Source: Selenomonadales bacterium (lineage in GTDB: Bacteria > Bacillota > Negativicutes > RGIG982). Taken from it: a stretch of 27,172 nucleotides of DNA. The notes beneath the pieces are model-generated. The model saw only the letters and a program-made list of their open reading frames with translations. It ran no database searches and had not been told where the DNA came from. The stretch spans positions 1-27,172 of the forward strand of contig JAFPBC010000049.1 of NCBI GenBank assembly GCA_017390595.1, read 5' to 3'. The translations under genes were made by a program, and so were the position numbers. Of the stretch, positions 1 through 7,805 are shown one piece after another; position 1 is the stretch's first letter, and each line of letters opens with the position of its first letter.

Positions 1-575
1 GCATATTTTTCATCTTGGCAAGGAAAAAGAGAACTTGCCCCATGTGCTACACAATACATGAACGCTAAAGGAAAATCTCCCAACATAAAATAAAAAAGCG
101 GAGAAATGACCTTGGTCACTAATTTCTCAGCAAGCGTACCGACCGCGGCACGCGCCAATTCTTCGCGTCCCATCATATCTGTATCGCAGTCAACAATATC
201 AGACGCGCGTCTGCGCGCCTCAACAATATTACCTTCAGCAAGTGCTTCTCTGATCTCATAAGCAGATTCAGACAAACTGCGCGGCATGATCAAAAGCGAT
301 ACGATCAAAATACTGCCCAGGAAATATCCCCACGGACCCAGCATCATCAATGCGATAGCCAACGCTATCGCCGATATATAAGAAAGCATGATCGTCGCAC
401 AAACAAGAACGACACCTTTTTTACGTTGCTTGGATGCATCTTCACTTTCATCCCACAGTTTCATCCCCAATGCAGCGGCGATACCGTTCGTCATCATTGC
501 AAAACATTCCTTGGTACGCTTGTTACCAATGATGAGATCGGCAAGCACAACCAACACGATCATATATTTTTCCAT
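1..575 (-). CDS. Divergent CbiB/CobD-like cobalamin biosynthesis membrane protein, 3' end cut by the window
   Basis: The visible 191 residues align along their length with CbiB, the membrane protein that joins an aminopropanol arm to cobyric acid. An N-terminal membrane segment is followed by a second hydrophobic stretch near residues 58-92. The CbiB-like part follows, with PRSLSESAYEIREAL, the ARRRASDIVDCDT stretch, and ISPLFYFMLGDFPLAFMY. Several residues I associate with the family are changed. The early GDP...HP motif reads GNK, GRDT reads DCDT, the ETVAENTVDG core reads GTLAEKLVTK, and NTLDSM reads HGASSLF. The ATG at 575 was chosen because GAGG lies 6 bases upstream. It follows cobU by 15 bases, which supports a cobamide role. 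Membership of the superfamily is fairly sure. Enzyme activity is doubtful, and a regulatory or repurposed paralogue is possible. Confidence 0.7.
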   Translation of the reverse strand, partial: MEKYMIVLVVLADLIIGNKRTKECFAMMTNGIAAALGMKLWDESEDASKQRKKGVVLVCATIMLSYISAIALAIALMMLGPWGYFLGSILIVSLLIMPRSLSESAYEIREALAEGNIVEARRRASDIVDCDTDMMGREELARAAVGTLAEKLVTKVISPLFYFMLGDFPLAFMYCVAHGASSLFPCQDEKY

Positions 576-590
576 TTATAAACCTCGATC

Positions 591-1148
591 TTATAAGATA
601 ATTGCATTTCGTTTTATCTCGGTTGCCAATCCGCAAGTTACCAAATATACTTCATCGGCAACAGATGCTACAAGCTGATTCGCAAGCCCTGCCAAATCGC
701 GATATTCCCTAGACAGTGCATCGCCCGGTACAATACCCGCGCCGACTTCGTTCGTCACGAATATCACCGTACTGTCAGATGCTTTTGCACTTGCGATCAG
801 TCGCTTGACCGCAGTCGTCACGACCTCATAATGACGCGCGATCTCTTCTTCATGATAATCTTTTAAAAGTGTATTCGTTATATAAAGAGTAATACAATCA
901 AACAGTATCATGTCATGTTCTTTTGACGCGTCTTGGATCGCCTTCTCTGCTTCATACGGGCATTCATACGTTTTCCAAGAAGACGGTCTTCTCTGTTGAT
1001 GAAGCTCGACCCGATACTGCATCTCTTTGTCATAAACTTGTGCCGTCGCTATGTATGCAACACGTTTACCGTATTTGGCAGCATATTTTTCGGCAAATGT
1101 ACTTTTACCGCTGCGCGAACCACCCGTTACCAAAACGATCTTTCCCAT
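591..1148 (-). CDS. cobU: Adenosylcobinamide kinase / adenosylcobinamide-phosphate guanylyltransferase CobU
   Basis: A 185-residue protein, the usual size for CobU. It phosphorylates adenosylcobinamide and then transfers GMP from GTP, giving adenosyl-GDP-cobinamide for nucleotide-loop assembly in the cytosol. The P-loop is GGSRSGKS at residues 9-16. His50 lies in HQQRRPSSW and corresponds to the histidine that is guanylylated in the Salmonella enzyme. FDCITLYITN and VTNEVGAGIVP are further family blocks. The ATG at 1148 is preferred over a GTG at 1163, because AAGGTG sits 6 bases before the ATG while the GTG has no usable ribosome site. The CbiB-like gene follows directly. The upstream gap of 129 bases holds a perfect hairpin and shows no cobalamin riboswitch. 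Confidence 0.95.
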   Translation of the reverse strand: MGKIVLVTGGSRSGKSTFAEKYAAKYGKRVAYIATAQVYDKEMQYRVELHQQRRPSSWKTYECPYEAEKAIQDASKEHDMILFDCITLYITNTLLKDYHEEEIARHYEVVTTAVKRLIASAKASDSTVIFVTNEVGAGIVPGDALSREYRDLAGLANQLVASVADEVYLVTCGLATEIKRNAIIL

Positions 1149-1206
1149 CGAAATCACCTTCACCTTTTATCTCGCACTTCTATGCCGATTTCCCATATAG
1201 ATATCG

Positions 1207-1232
1207 ATTCTCCTGCCGATTGGCAGGAGAAT
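1207..1232. repeat. Perfect 11-bp inverted repeat (hairpin) between the flippase gene and cobU
   Basis: ATTCTCCTGCC and GGCAGGAGAAT are exact complements around a 4-base loop. Neither strand has a T-run after the stem, so it is not a standard intrinsic terminator. It lies about 60 bases upstream of the cobU start inside a leader of 129 bases. It could be an RNA processing or stabilising stem, a protein-binding site, or a weak terminator or attenuator. The hairpin is certain from sequence; its role is not. Confidence 0.6.
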
Positions 1233-1277
1233 GATGATGGCATATCAATACCGACTATATATCTTCTTACATTACAG

Positions 1278-2288
1278 TCACGAGCTTTTTTTCTTTGCTT
1301 CTGCCGCTTTTTGTTTCGCATTCATGAAGTCTTCGCCAAACGCTTTTATCGTGAAATAAAAACCAACGAAGAACGGCACATATTCTACGATGAAGCGCCA
1401 CGCAACGGCAACGATACCGACCATACCGCTTGGCAAGAATTCGTTAAACAGAAGTACAAATCCGCCTTCTGCGATACCGGACCCACCCGGTGTCGGTGCA
1501 AAATAAAGCAGCAAGTTCAAAAGGACCATACGGCCGATGACACTGCCCAAGTCAAAGTCAACATTCATACCCAAGAAAAGCGCAGGCACGACACCATAGA
1601 GCGCCAACAAGCTGATACCCGATTCTATAAATATCACGAATACCATCTTAGGTGCCGAACGCAGCAATTGAACAGCCGAACGTATATCACGATACACCTG
1701 GAACAACATATGTCTGCGCGTACGACTGATACGGAATCCGAATCGTTTCAACAGTCGTCTTACCCAAGGCATACGAACAGCCAACACCAATACAAGCGTA
1801 AGTCCTACGAGACCGACCAACGCGCTGACGATCGTTTGACCTGCCAGCTGCGTCAACAGTGCCGTATCATGATAAAAAATGATAGGCAAACAACAGAGTA
1901 AAAACACGATAGACATCAGCGTTCTTACAACAACAAATACGGTCGCCATGCCCGTCGCTACACCTGCTCGCCGTAAGAACAGCAGTTGTGCCAGCGCGCC
2001 ACCCGTAGCCCCCGGTGTGATGAGAGCCAAAAAGTAGTTGCCGAATACAACAGGCATCGTTTGCTTTAATGAAATTTTCCCATGCGAAATACCGACCATG
2101 TGAACAAGCCTCAGTCCATCGAACAAAAGCCCTATCGCAAGCGATACAAAAGCAAGTCCGATCGCCCATGGTTGAAACATCGTCAGATTCGTGACGGTAT
2201 TGATATCGACGGTAAAATAGATAACACCGACCGATATCAGTACAACAAAGAACAGTAAGCCGAACAACCGCTTGTAAAACTTCGTCAT
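1278..2288 (-). CDS. Flippase-like multipass membrane protein (lysylphosphatidylglycerol synthase TM / UPF0104 family)
   Basis: A 336-residue integral membrane protein with about eight hydrophobic helices. It belongs to the UPF0104 family, which resembles the membrane half of lysyl-phosphatidylglycerol synthases and includes proteins proposed to flip lipid-linked molecules. The family landmark is the PTPGGSGIAEGGF block near the C-terminus, followed by two more helices and a short lysine-rich tail. The soluble aminoacyl-transfer domain of MprF is absent, so it should not make lysyl-PG itself. The ATG at 2288 is chosen, with GGAGAG 9 bases upstream. A TTG at 2294 in the same frame is the alternative. 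It sits between folE2 (65-base gap) and cobU. The substrate is unknown, and its link to the cofactor genes may be positional only. Confidence 0.8.
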   Translation of the reverse strand: MTKFYKRLFGLLFFVVLISVGVIYFTVDINTVTNLTMFQPWAIGLAFVSLAIGLLFDGLRLVHMVGISHGKISLKQTMPVVFGNYFLALITPGATGGALAQLLFLRRAGVATGMATVFVVVRTLMSIVFLLCCLPIIFYHDTALLTQLAGQTIVSALVGLVGLTLVLVLAVRMPWVRRLLKRFGFRISRTRRHMLFQVYRDIRSAVQLLRSAPKMVFVIFIESGISLLALYGVVPALFLGMNVDFDLGSVIGRMVLLNLLLYFAPTPGGSGIAEGGFVLLFNEFLPSGMVGIVAVAWRFIVEYVPFFVGFYFTIKAFGEDFMNAKQKAAEAKKKSS

Positions 2289-2353
2289 AATCAAAAACTC
2301 TCCACTTAAAATCAGTCACATACGCTTCTTTTACGCATACGCGACACTACGAG

Positions 2354-3142
2354 TTACGCTTCTACAAACTCTGCATGACTGGCATACGCATTGTGGTTAT
2401 GGATCGACTCTTGGTTCTCGCAAGTGACCTCGAACCAACGCACCCCTTCCACCGAACGCATCACCAATACAACATCACGCAGAATATCCTCTACAAACTT
2501 CGGATTATCATACGCCTCTTCTGTTACGACCTTCTCGTCTTGACGTTTGAGAAGAGAATATACAGGCGAGGATGCTTGTGCTTCCATATTGGAAACGATA
2601 TCTTCGATCCAAAGTATCTTATCCATATCATAACGCACTTTTACACACATCGTACCACGCTGATTGTGTGCCCCATACGCAGATATCTCTTTACTGCACG
2701 GGCAAAGTGAAGTATACGGTACCGCCACCTCAAGCAAAAAGTCAAAAACGCCGTCTTTTGTCAAAGTCCCCATGAAACGGCAATCAATATCAACAAGACC
2801 TTTCATCTTGCTGGCAGGTGCCTCTTTTTCCAAAAAATATTTGAACGCCAGATCAAGATGCGCTTCTTCCGCTTCCAAACGGACGATGGCATCTGCCAAA
2901 ATATCTTTCATCTCATGCGACGAGATCGGTTTTTGTCTCCACGCATTCAATATCTCGACAAAACGGCTCATATGCGTTCCTTTACACTCTTTCGGTAATG
3001 CGACCGTCATTTGGATCGTTGCCAAAACGGGCTGCATACCTCCATCTTTTTGTCGAACCAAAAACGGAAGTGCCAAACGGCTGATCCCGACTTTTTGGAT
3101 CGCTATTCCACGTTTATCAATACTGTTTTGTACATCTTTCAA
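2354..3142 (-). CDS. folE2: GTP cyclohydrolase FolE2 (type IB)
   Basis: A 262-residue protein covering the whole FolE2 family, beginning with the typical DVQNSIDKRGIAIQKVGI. It converts GTP to 7,8-dihydroneopterin triphosphate, the entry step shared by folate and queuosine synthesis. Cys147 lies in CPCSKEIS, followed by GAHNQRG, which is the metal/active-site block of the family; Cys147 matches the catalytic cysteine of the Neisseria enzyme. The start is a TTG with GGGAG about 9 bases upstream. No ATG in frame occurs before residue 36, and the TTG gives the conserved N-terminus. It lies 17 bases after queC, which favours a supply role for queuosine precursor. FolE2 uses several divalent metals, unlike zinc-dependent FolE, so it may serve under zinc limitation. 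Confidence 0.95.
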   Translation of the reverse strand: MKDVQNSIDKRGIAIQKVGISRLALPFLVRQKDGGMQPVLATIQMTVALPKECKGTHMSRFVEILNAWRQKPISSHEMKDILADAIVRLEAEEAHLDLAFKYFLEKEAPASKMKGLVDIDCRFMGTLTKDGVFDFLLEVAVPYTSLCPCSKEISAYGAHNQRGTMCVKVRYDMDKILWIEDIVSNMEAQASSPVYSLLKRQDEKVVTEEAYDNPKFVEDILRDVVLVMRSVEGVRWFEVTCENQESIHNHNAYASHAEFVEA

Positions 3143-3159
3143 TCCGTGTCACTCCCACA

Positions 3160-3843
3160 TTACTTACAATCATCCGTTTCATACTCAACAGGGTCAACGA
3201 TACCTGCTTCGCGGAATCCTTTCAAACGAAGCTGACAGCTATCGCATACACCGCAGGCCTTTTCTCCACCGCGATAACAGCTGTGCGATACGTGAAGCGG
3301 TGCACCAAGTTTCGTTCCGAGTTCAACGATCTCTTTTTTCGACAAGTTTAAAAGCGGCGTCTCTATCAAGATCTCTTTCTTATCGACCGCGGCCGCCTTC
3401 GTCGCATAGTTCGCCACCTGTTGGAACTGCTCGATAAACGCAGGACGACAATCGGGATATCCCGAATAATCGAGTGCATTGACACCGATCAAAATACGTT
3501 CCGCACCGATGGCTTCCGCATAACTGAGTGCATAGCTCAAAAATATCAAATTACGTGCAGGCACATACGTTACAGGCACCTTATCGCTCTTGATATCCCC
3601 GTCGGGCACATCGATCGATGTATCGGTAAGCGCACTGCCTCCGATGACGTTCATATTCGTCTCTATTACAATATGTTTTGCCACTTGATAGAACTCAGCA
3701 ACCTTTTTGGCACTCTCAAGTTCAATGTTATGGCGTTGATGATAATCAAAACTGATCGGATACAGCTCATAGCCTGCTTCTTTGGCACATGCCATGCAGA
3801 CTGTCGAATCGAGCCCACCCGACAATAAAATAACGGCTTTCAC
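3160..3843 (-). CDS. queC: 7-cyano-7-deazaguanine (preQ0) synthase QueC
   Basis: A 227-residue enzyme that turns 7-carboxy-7-deazaguanine into preQ0 using ammonia and ATP, a step towards queuosine in tRNA. The ATP-pyrophosphatase loop SGGLDSTV is at residues 8-15. Four cysteines near the C-terminus (189, 197, 200, 203, in CYRGG...ACGVCDSC) form the zinc site. The start is GTG at 3843, with AAAGGAG about 10 bases upstream. It sits 15 bases after larC and 17 before folE2. The partner enzymes QueD and QueE are not in the window and would have to be encoded elsewhere for the pathway to run. Confidence 0.96.
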   Translation of the reverse strand: MKAVILLSGGLDSTVCMACAKEAGYELYPISFDYHQRHNIELESAKKVAEFYQVAKHIVIETNMNVIGGSALTDTSIDVPDGDIKSDKVPVTYVPARNLIFLSYALSYAEAIGAERILIGVNALDYSGYPDCRPAFIEQFQQVANYATKAAAVDKKEILIETPLLNLSKKEIVELGTKLGAPLHVSHSCYRGGEKACGVCDSCQLRLKGFREAGIVDPVEYETDDCK

Positions 3844-3858
3844 GAGATAGTTTCTCCT

Positions 3859-5211
3859 TTATTTCTGCTGCATTGCAGCTTCTTTGACACATTCTTGTAC
3901 ACGTTTGAGAGGCACACCCGTCTCGCGTGCGATTTTTTTGCAGTCTTCGTATTCCGGCATCACATTCGTTACCGTACCATCGACCGAAGATATCTTCACT
4001 TGCGCCGTACCGAGTTCGGTCGTGATATCTTTGAACTCACGTACTGCCACCTTGCGATCGACAGGATAATAACGGATACCGATCGTCGTCGTTTCTTCGA
4101 ACAAAACACGACTGACGTCTTCAAAATATTTTGCATCGACCAGAACACTGACTTTGATAGCAGGTCTGTTTTTCTTCATGATGATCGGCGTCAAATACGC
4201 ATCGACCGCTCCGACTGCGAATAATCGTTCGAGTACATATTCATAATTCTGCGGATTCATATCGTCGATATTCGTTTCAATAACGAGCTTCGTATCTGCC
4301 GCGGTATCTTTTTTCTCTGCAGTGACTTCTTCTTGCCACGTACCGAGCGTCATACGCAAGACGTTCGGTATCTCGAGATCCCAACCACCGGCACCATAGC
4401 CTGTCTTATCAGCAACAAAACCGCTCGGCATCGTCTCGGAGAACGTACCAAACGCAGACAAGATCGCCGCGCCGGTCGGTGTCGCAAGCTCTTTCATCAC
4501 ATCACCTTTATAATGCGGGATATGAAGAAGAAGCTCTGCCGTTGCAGGCGCAGGCACAGGCATTTTGCCGTGTGCGCAATGGACATATCCGTTGCCGACG
4601 TGTACTTTGGAATAAAATATCTTATCAATGCCCAATTTTTCCATGCAAATAACATTACCGATGATATCGACGATCGTGTCGACGGCACCGACTTCATGGA
4701 AGTGGACTTCTTCTATCGTCTTGCCGTGCACTTTCGCTTCTGCTTTCGCCAGATGCGTAAATACTTTGATGCTGTTGGCTTTGACTGTATCGCTCAAGGA
4801 AGATGCTTCTATGAGAGCAACAATATCAGGCAGATTACGATTCCCGTCGTGACTGTGACTATGTTCCCCATGACCATGACTGTGCGTATGACCACCGTGC
4901 GAATGATGATGGTTGTGATCGTGGTCATGATGGTGATGATGTATCTTATGCATCAATTTGTGCAAGAACGAGTGATCGTGGTCGTGGTGATGATGATGTC
5001 CATGACCTTGACCTGTCGGTTCTACATCGAGATGTGTTGCGGCGATCCCGCATTTGGATACCGCTTCACACGTAAAATAATATTCATCGGAAATACCGAG
5101 TTTTTTCAGTTCTGCTTCTACTTCGGCAAGTGACACGCCACAATCAACGAACGCTCCTAGGAGCATATTGCCGCTGATGCCCGAAAAACAGTCTAAATAT
5201 ATTGCGTTCAT
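3859..5211 (-). CDS. larC: Nickel-pincer cofactor nickel chelatase LarC, with His-rich insert
   Basis: A 450-residue LarC, the CTP-dependent enzyme that inserts nickel into pyridinium-3,5-bisthiocarboxylic acid mononucleotide to finish the cofactor of lactate racemase and related LarA-like enzymes. The N-terminus YLDCFSGISGNMLLGA is typical. FHEVGAVDTIVDI and the later TNIDDMNPQ block are further landmarks. Residues 70-121 hold 28 histidines, which suggests nickel binding or storage. It is one uninterrupted reading frame, unlike Lactiplantibacillus plantarum, where LarC is made by ribosomal frameshifting between two frames. The ATG at 5211 is chosen, with GGGGGA 5 bases upstream; it starts 1 base after the larB stop. 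A longer upstream reading frame would merely overlap larB. Neither larE nor larA is present here. Confidence 0.95.
   Translation of the reverse strand: MNAIYLDCFSGISGNMLLGAFVDCGVSLAEVEAELKKLGISDEYYFTCEAVSKCGIAATHLDVEPTGQGHGHHHHHDHDHSFLHKLMHKIHHHHHDHDHNHHHSHGGHTHSHGHGEHSHSHDGNRNLPDIVALIEASSLSDTVKANSIKVFTHLAKAEAKVHGKTIEEVHFHEVGAVDTIVDIIGNVICMEKLGIDKIFYSKVHVGNGYVHCAHGKMPVPAPATAELLLHIPHYKGDVMKELATPTGAAILSAFGTFSETMPSGFVADKTGYGAGGWDLEIPNVLRMTLGTWQEEVTAEKKDTAADTKLVIETNIDDMNPQNYEYVLERLFAVGAVDAYLTPIIMKKNRPAIKVSVLVDAKYFEDVSRVLFEETTTIGIRYYPVDRKVAVREFKDITTELGTAQVKISSVDGTVTNVMPEYEDCKKIARETGVPLKRVQECVKEAAMQQK
4846..5004 (-). repeat. Low-complexity His/Asp codon tract inside larC
   Basis: A run of CAT/CAC and GAT/GAC codons encodes LarC residues 70-121, giving HHHHHDHDH twice around a short SFLHKLMHKI-like linker, then HSHG/HTH repeats. 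The near repetition suggests slippage or duplication of a short unit. The tract probably varies in length between strains. Its likely role is nickel binding. Confidence 0.8.
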
Positions 5212-5212
5212 T

Positions 5213-5968
5213 CTAGTCCCCCAATTGATTGATGATGCTTGCCAGTCTGCCCGCACCGAACCCGTTGTCGATATTTACGACAGCAACACCTGCCGCACAA
5301 CTGTTGAGCATGCACAAAAGCGCCGATAACCCGTGGAAATTCGCACCGTAACCGACACTCGTCGGAACAGCGATGATAGGCTTGTCCGCCATCCCGCCGA
5401 CGACACTTGCAAGCGCACCTTCCATGCCTGCGACGACGATGATGACATTCGCCTGCATGATAAGGTCGTGCTGCGCCAATAAACGATGGATCCCCGCAAC
5501 ACCGACGTCGAATACACGCACGACTCGATTTCCCATTACTTCTGCCGTCAAAGCGGCCTCTTCCGCAACAGGGATATCGCTCGTACCTGCCGTCATAACG
5601 AGAACGAACTTGTCCTCATTGACAGGTTTTTTATCTTGATAAAGATAGATCAGTCTTGCCGCTTCGCTGTATAACGCTTCGGGCACGATCTTTTTTACTT
5701 CCTCATATACATCACGGCCTGCGCGCGTTGCCAAGATATTCTTGTTGTGAACAGCTAGTCTCTTGACGATCTCGACAACTTGCGGCGTCGTTTTTCCTTG
5801 ACAAAATACGACTTCGGGGAATCCTTGTCGAACGGCACGATGATGGTCTATCTTCGCGAAACCAAGCTCTTCATACGGCATCTTTTTAAGCTGCGATACC
5901 GTATCCGCTTCCGACAGTTCTCCCGATCGAAACTTATTCAATATATCTGAAATACGCTGTTCGTCCAT
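5213..5968 (-). CDS. larB: Pyridinium-3,5-biscarboxylic acid mononucleotide synthase LarB
   Basis: A 251-residue LarB, which carboxylates and hydrolyses nicotinic acid adenine dinucleotide in the first step of nickel-pincer cofactor synthesis. The C-terminal half is a PurE-like domain (VMTAGTSDIPVAEEAA, VAGMEGALASVVGG, TSVGYGANF). Cys224 in NSCAAG, followed by VVNIDNGFGAG, matches the cysteine that forms the covalent adduct in the characterised enzyme. The ATG at 5968 has GAGGAG about 8 bases upstream. A promoter-like sequence lies at 6014-6042, so larB probably heads the larB-larC-queC-folE2 message. The sulfur-transferase gene larE needed between LarB and LarC is not in the window. Confidence 0.95.
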   Translation of the reverse strand: MDEQRISDILNKFRSGELSEADTVSQLKKMPYEELGFAKIDHHRAVRQGFPEVVFCQGKTTPQVVEIVKRLAVHNKNILATRAGRDVYEEVKKIVPEALYSEAARLIYLYQDKKPVNEDKFVLVMTAGTSDIPVAEEAALTAEVMGNRVVRVFDVGVAGIHRLLAQHDLIMQANVIIVVAGMEGALASVVGGMADKPIIAVPTSVGYGANFHGLSALLCMLNSCAAGVAVVNIDNGFGAGRLASIINQLGD

Positions 5969-6013
5969 AATGTTATCTCCTCACTGCGTATAAATCTTGC
6001 TACGCCATTCCTA

Positions 6014-6042
6014 TATATAATATTGCACATTCCTGCCGTAAA
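6014..6042 (-). promoter_or_regulatory. Possible sigma-A promoter for larB
   Basis: On the minus strand TTTACG is followed after 17 bases by TATATA (an overlapping TATTAT is also present). The 124-base gap between recN and larB is the largest AT-rich break in this half of the window. Matches to consensus are 4 of 6 in each box, so this is suggestive only. No clear terminator for recN is visible in the same gap. Confidence 0.4.
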
Positions 6043-6092
6043 TCCTGTTTTTGTATGACACCCAATTCATAAGTAAACAGCAGGAATATTTT

Positions 6093-7790
6093 TTATTGTA
6101 ATTGTGTTTTCTTTTCTGTTGCAGACAAAAGCATCTCTTCCGCATGTCGAAGCGACAATTCCGTAACAGAGCCTGCCGTAAGACGTGCCAATTCTTCTAT
6201 GCGCTCGCTTTCTTCGAGACATCTGACGCGACTGATCGTCTCCTCCGCCTCTTCTTGCTTCTCGACATAGAGATGCATATCGGCATAGCACGCGATCTGC
6301 GGCAAATGCGTAATACAGAGCACCTGCTTACGTGCCGCAATGACGGCTATCCGCTCGGCGACCATCTGTGCCGTCTGTCCGCCGATACCGCTGTCGATCT
6401 CGTCAAGCACCATCGTCTCAACATCTTCTTGCCAACTGCCGATCGCCTTGAGCGCAATGGCAAAACGCGATATCTCCCCGCCCGAGGCAACTTTTTGTAT
6501 CGGCTGCGGACTTTGGCCAAGATTTGACGAGAACAATATCGTCACTTGATCGTTCCCCATCGGAGTATATGTACCTGTCTGCTGCACATCAAACGCAACA
6601 CTTACATTCATCATACCGAGCTGTTTTAAATGATATACGATCTTCTCGGCAAGTTCCGTTCCGCTCTCTTTGCGAAGTACGGTAAGCGCATCTGCCTTAT
6701 TCGCCATTTCACGACGAGCAATGCTCTCTTTTTTCTGCCATTCGCTGATACGCTCTTCGCGATGGAGTATCTCTTCCACCTCTGCTTCAGCTCGCTTACA
6801 ATATGCCAACACATCTTCTATCGTCGGACCGTATTTTTTTCGAAGCTTATACAGAATATCTTTGCGTCGCTGCATCTGATCCATACGATTCGCATCATAC
6901 GATAGATTCTGCCCGTAATCGGTCACATCACGCGCGCACTCTTCGAGCTGACAGACAGCTTCGCACACGACCGATACGTGTTCTTGGAATCGTTCTTCGT
7001 AGCGACAGACCGACTCCAACTCTTTTTGTATCTCGCTCAGTTGCGCCAAAGCACCGCTTTCTTGACGACTGCTGCCATAGAACAAACGATAACACTCACG
7101 AAGCGATTCGGTGATCTTCTCCGAATTCGACATCAACTTGATCTCTTGATCGAGTGCATCTTCTTCACCTGTTTTCAGTTCCGCGCCCGTGATCTCGTCT
7201 ATCTGCCAACGAAGCATATCGAGTCTCTGCTCTTGCTCACCTTCCGAATCGGTAAGTCGAGCCAATTCTGCCGACGCAGATCTCCATGCATCGTACGACA
7301 CTTGATATTCAGCCAATTTTTTTGCCGATGTCTTATCGTAACGATCAAGAAGTGCCAACTGCACAGACGGACGTAACAATGATTGATTCTCATGCTGTCC
7401 GTGCATATCGACAAGGTGCGTCGCCAACAGTTTGAGCATTTTGAGCGTAACGTGACATCCGTTTACCGTAATGGTATTCTTCCCCGCTGTTGTATAACGA
7501 CGACTGATGATCAAACTGCCGTCTTCTTCCGTTTCGATACCTTCTTCTGCAAGGACAGCTTGAATAGGATGCTCTTTTGTAATTTCGAACACAGCTTCAA
7601 TGCGGAATCCATCCGTACCGTGACGAATGTTCTCCACCGAAGCACGACCGCCCAGCACAAGTCCAAGCGCATCTATCAAAATAGATTTCCCCGCACCCGT
7701 TTCACCACTCAATACGTTAAGACCATCGCGGAACTGTATCTCTGTTTTTTTGATCAAGGCAAAATTCGATATAGAAAGCGATCTAAGCAT
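6093..7790 (-). CDS. recN: DNA repair protein RecN
   Basis: A 565-residue SMC-like ATPase that acts early at DNA double-strand breaks. The Walker A motif is GETGAGKS at residues 29-36. The ABC signature block is SGGEISRFAIALK, and the Walker B block is MVLDEIDSGIGG near residue 480. Between them lie helical, coiled-coil-type stretches, as expected for RecN. Length matches the family. The ATG at 7790 has GGGAG 9 bases upstream, and the gene starts 15 bases after argR, so it is the last gene of the dxs unit. In Bacillus subtilis recN is followed by spoIVB and spo0A; here larB follows instead. Confidence 0.96.
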   Translation of the reverse strand: MLRSLSISNFALIKKTEIQFRDGLNVLSGETGAGKSILIDALGLVLGGRASVENIRHGTDGFRIEAVFEITKEHPIQAVLAEEGIETEEDGSLIISRRYTTAGKNTITVNGCHVTLKMLKLLATHLVDMHGQHENQSLLRPSVQLALLDRYDKTSAKKLAEYQVSYDAWRSASAELARLTDSEGEQEQRLDMLRWQIDEITGAELKTGEEDALDQEIKLMSNSEKITESLRECYRLFYGSSRQESGALAQLSEIQKELESVCRYEERFQEHVSVVCEAVCQLEECARDVTDYGQNLSYDANRMDQMQRRKDILYKLRKKYGPTIEDVLAYCKRAEAEVEEILHREERISEWQKKESIARREMANKADALTVLRKESGTELAEKIVYHLKQLGMMNVSVAFDVQQTGTYTPMGNDQVTILFSSNLGQSPQPIQKVASGGEISRFAIALKAIGSWQEDVETMVLDEIDSGIGGQTAQMVAERIAVIAARKQVLCITHLPQIACYADMHLYVEKQEEAEETISRVRCLEESERIEELARLTAGSVTELSLRHAEEMLLSATEKKTQLQ

Positions 7791-7805
7791 ATCGTCTTGC
7801 TCCCA

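Noticed and set aside
1149..1277. Cobalamin riboswitch before cobU
   Set aside because: The gap is only 129 bases and I see neither the B12 box nor the larger fold; only the simple hairpin is present.
933..1901. Plus-strand open frame of 322 codons
   Set aside because: It lies antisense across cobU and the flippase gene, begins inside cobU, has no ribosome site and gives an Arg/His/Gln-rich product with no recognisable domain.
1867..2319. Minus-strand open frame of 150 codons overlapping the flippase gene
   Set aside because: Out of frame with a convincing membrane protein; the product is Cys/Arg-rich without family likeness.
3844..3858. PreQ1 riboswitch before queC
   Set aside because: Only 15 bases separate larC and queC, too few for any aptamer.
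4333..5133. Plus-strand open frame of 266 codons
   Set aside because: Mirror frame of larC; its Met/Val runs are simply the reverse complement of the histidine tract.
6021..6078. Inverted ATTCCTGC/GCAGGAAT pair as a recN terminator
   Set aside because: The arms are only 8 bases and separated by about 45 bases, with no T-run, so a terminator is not supported.
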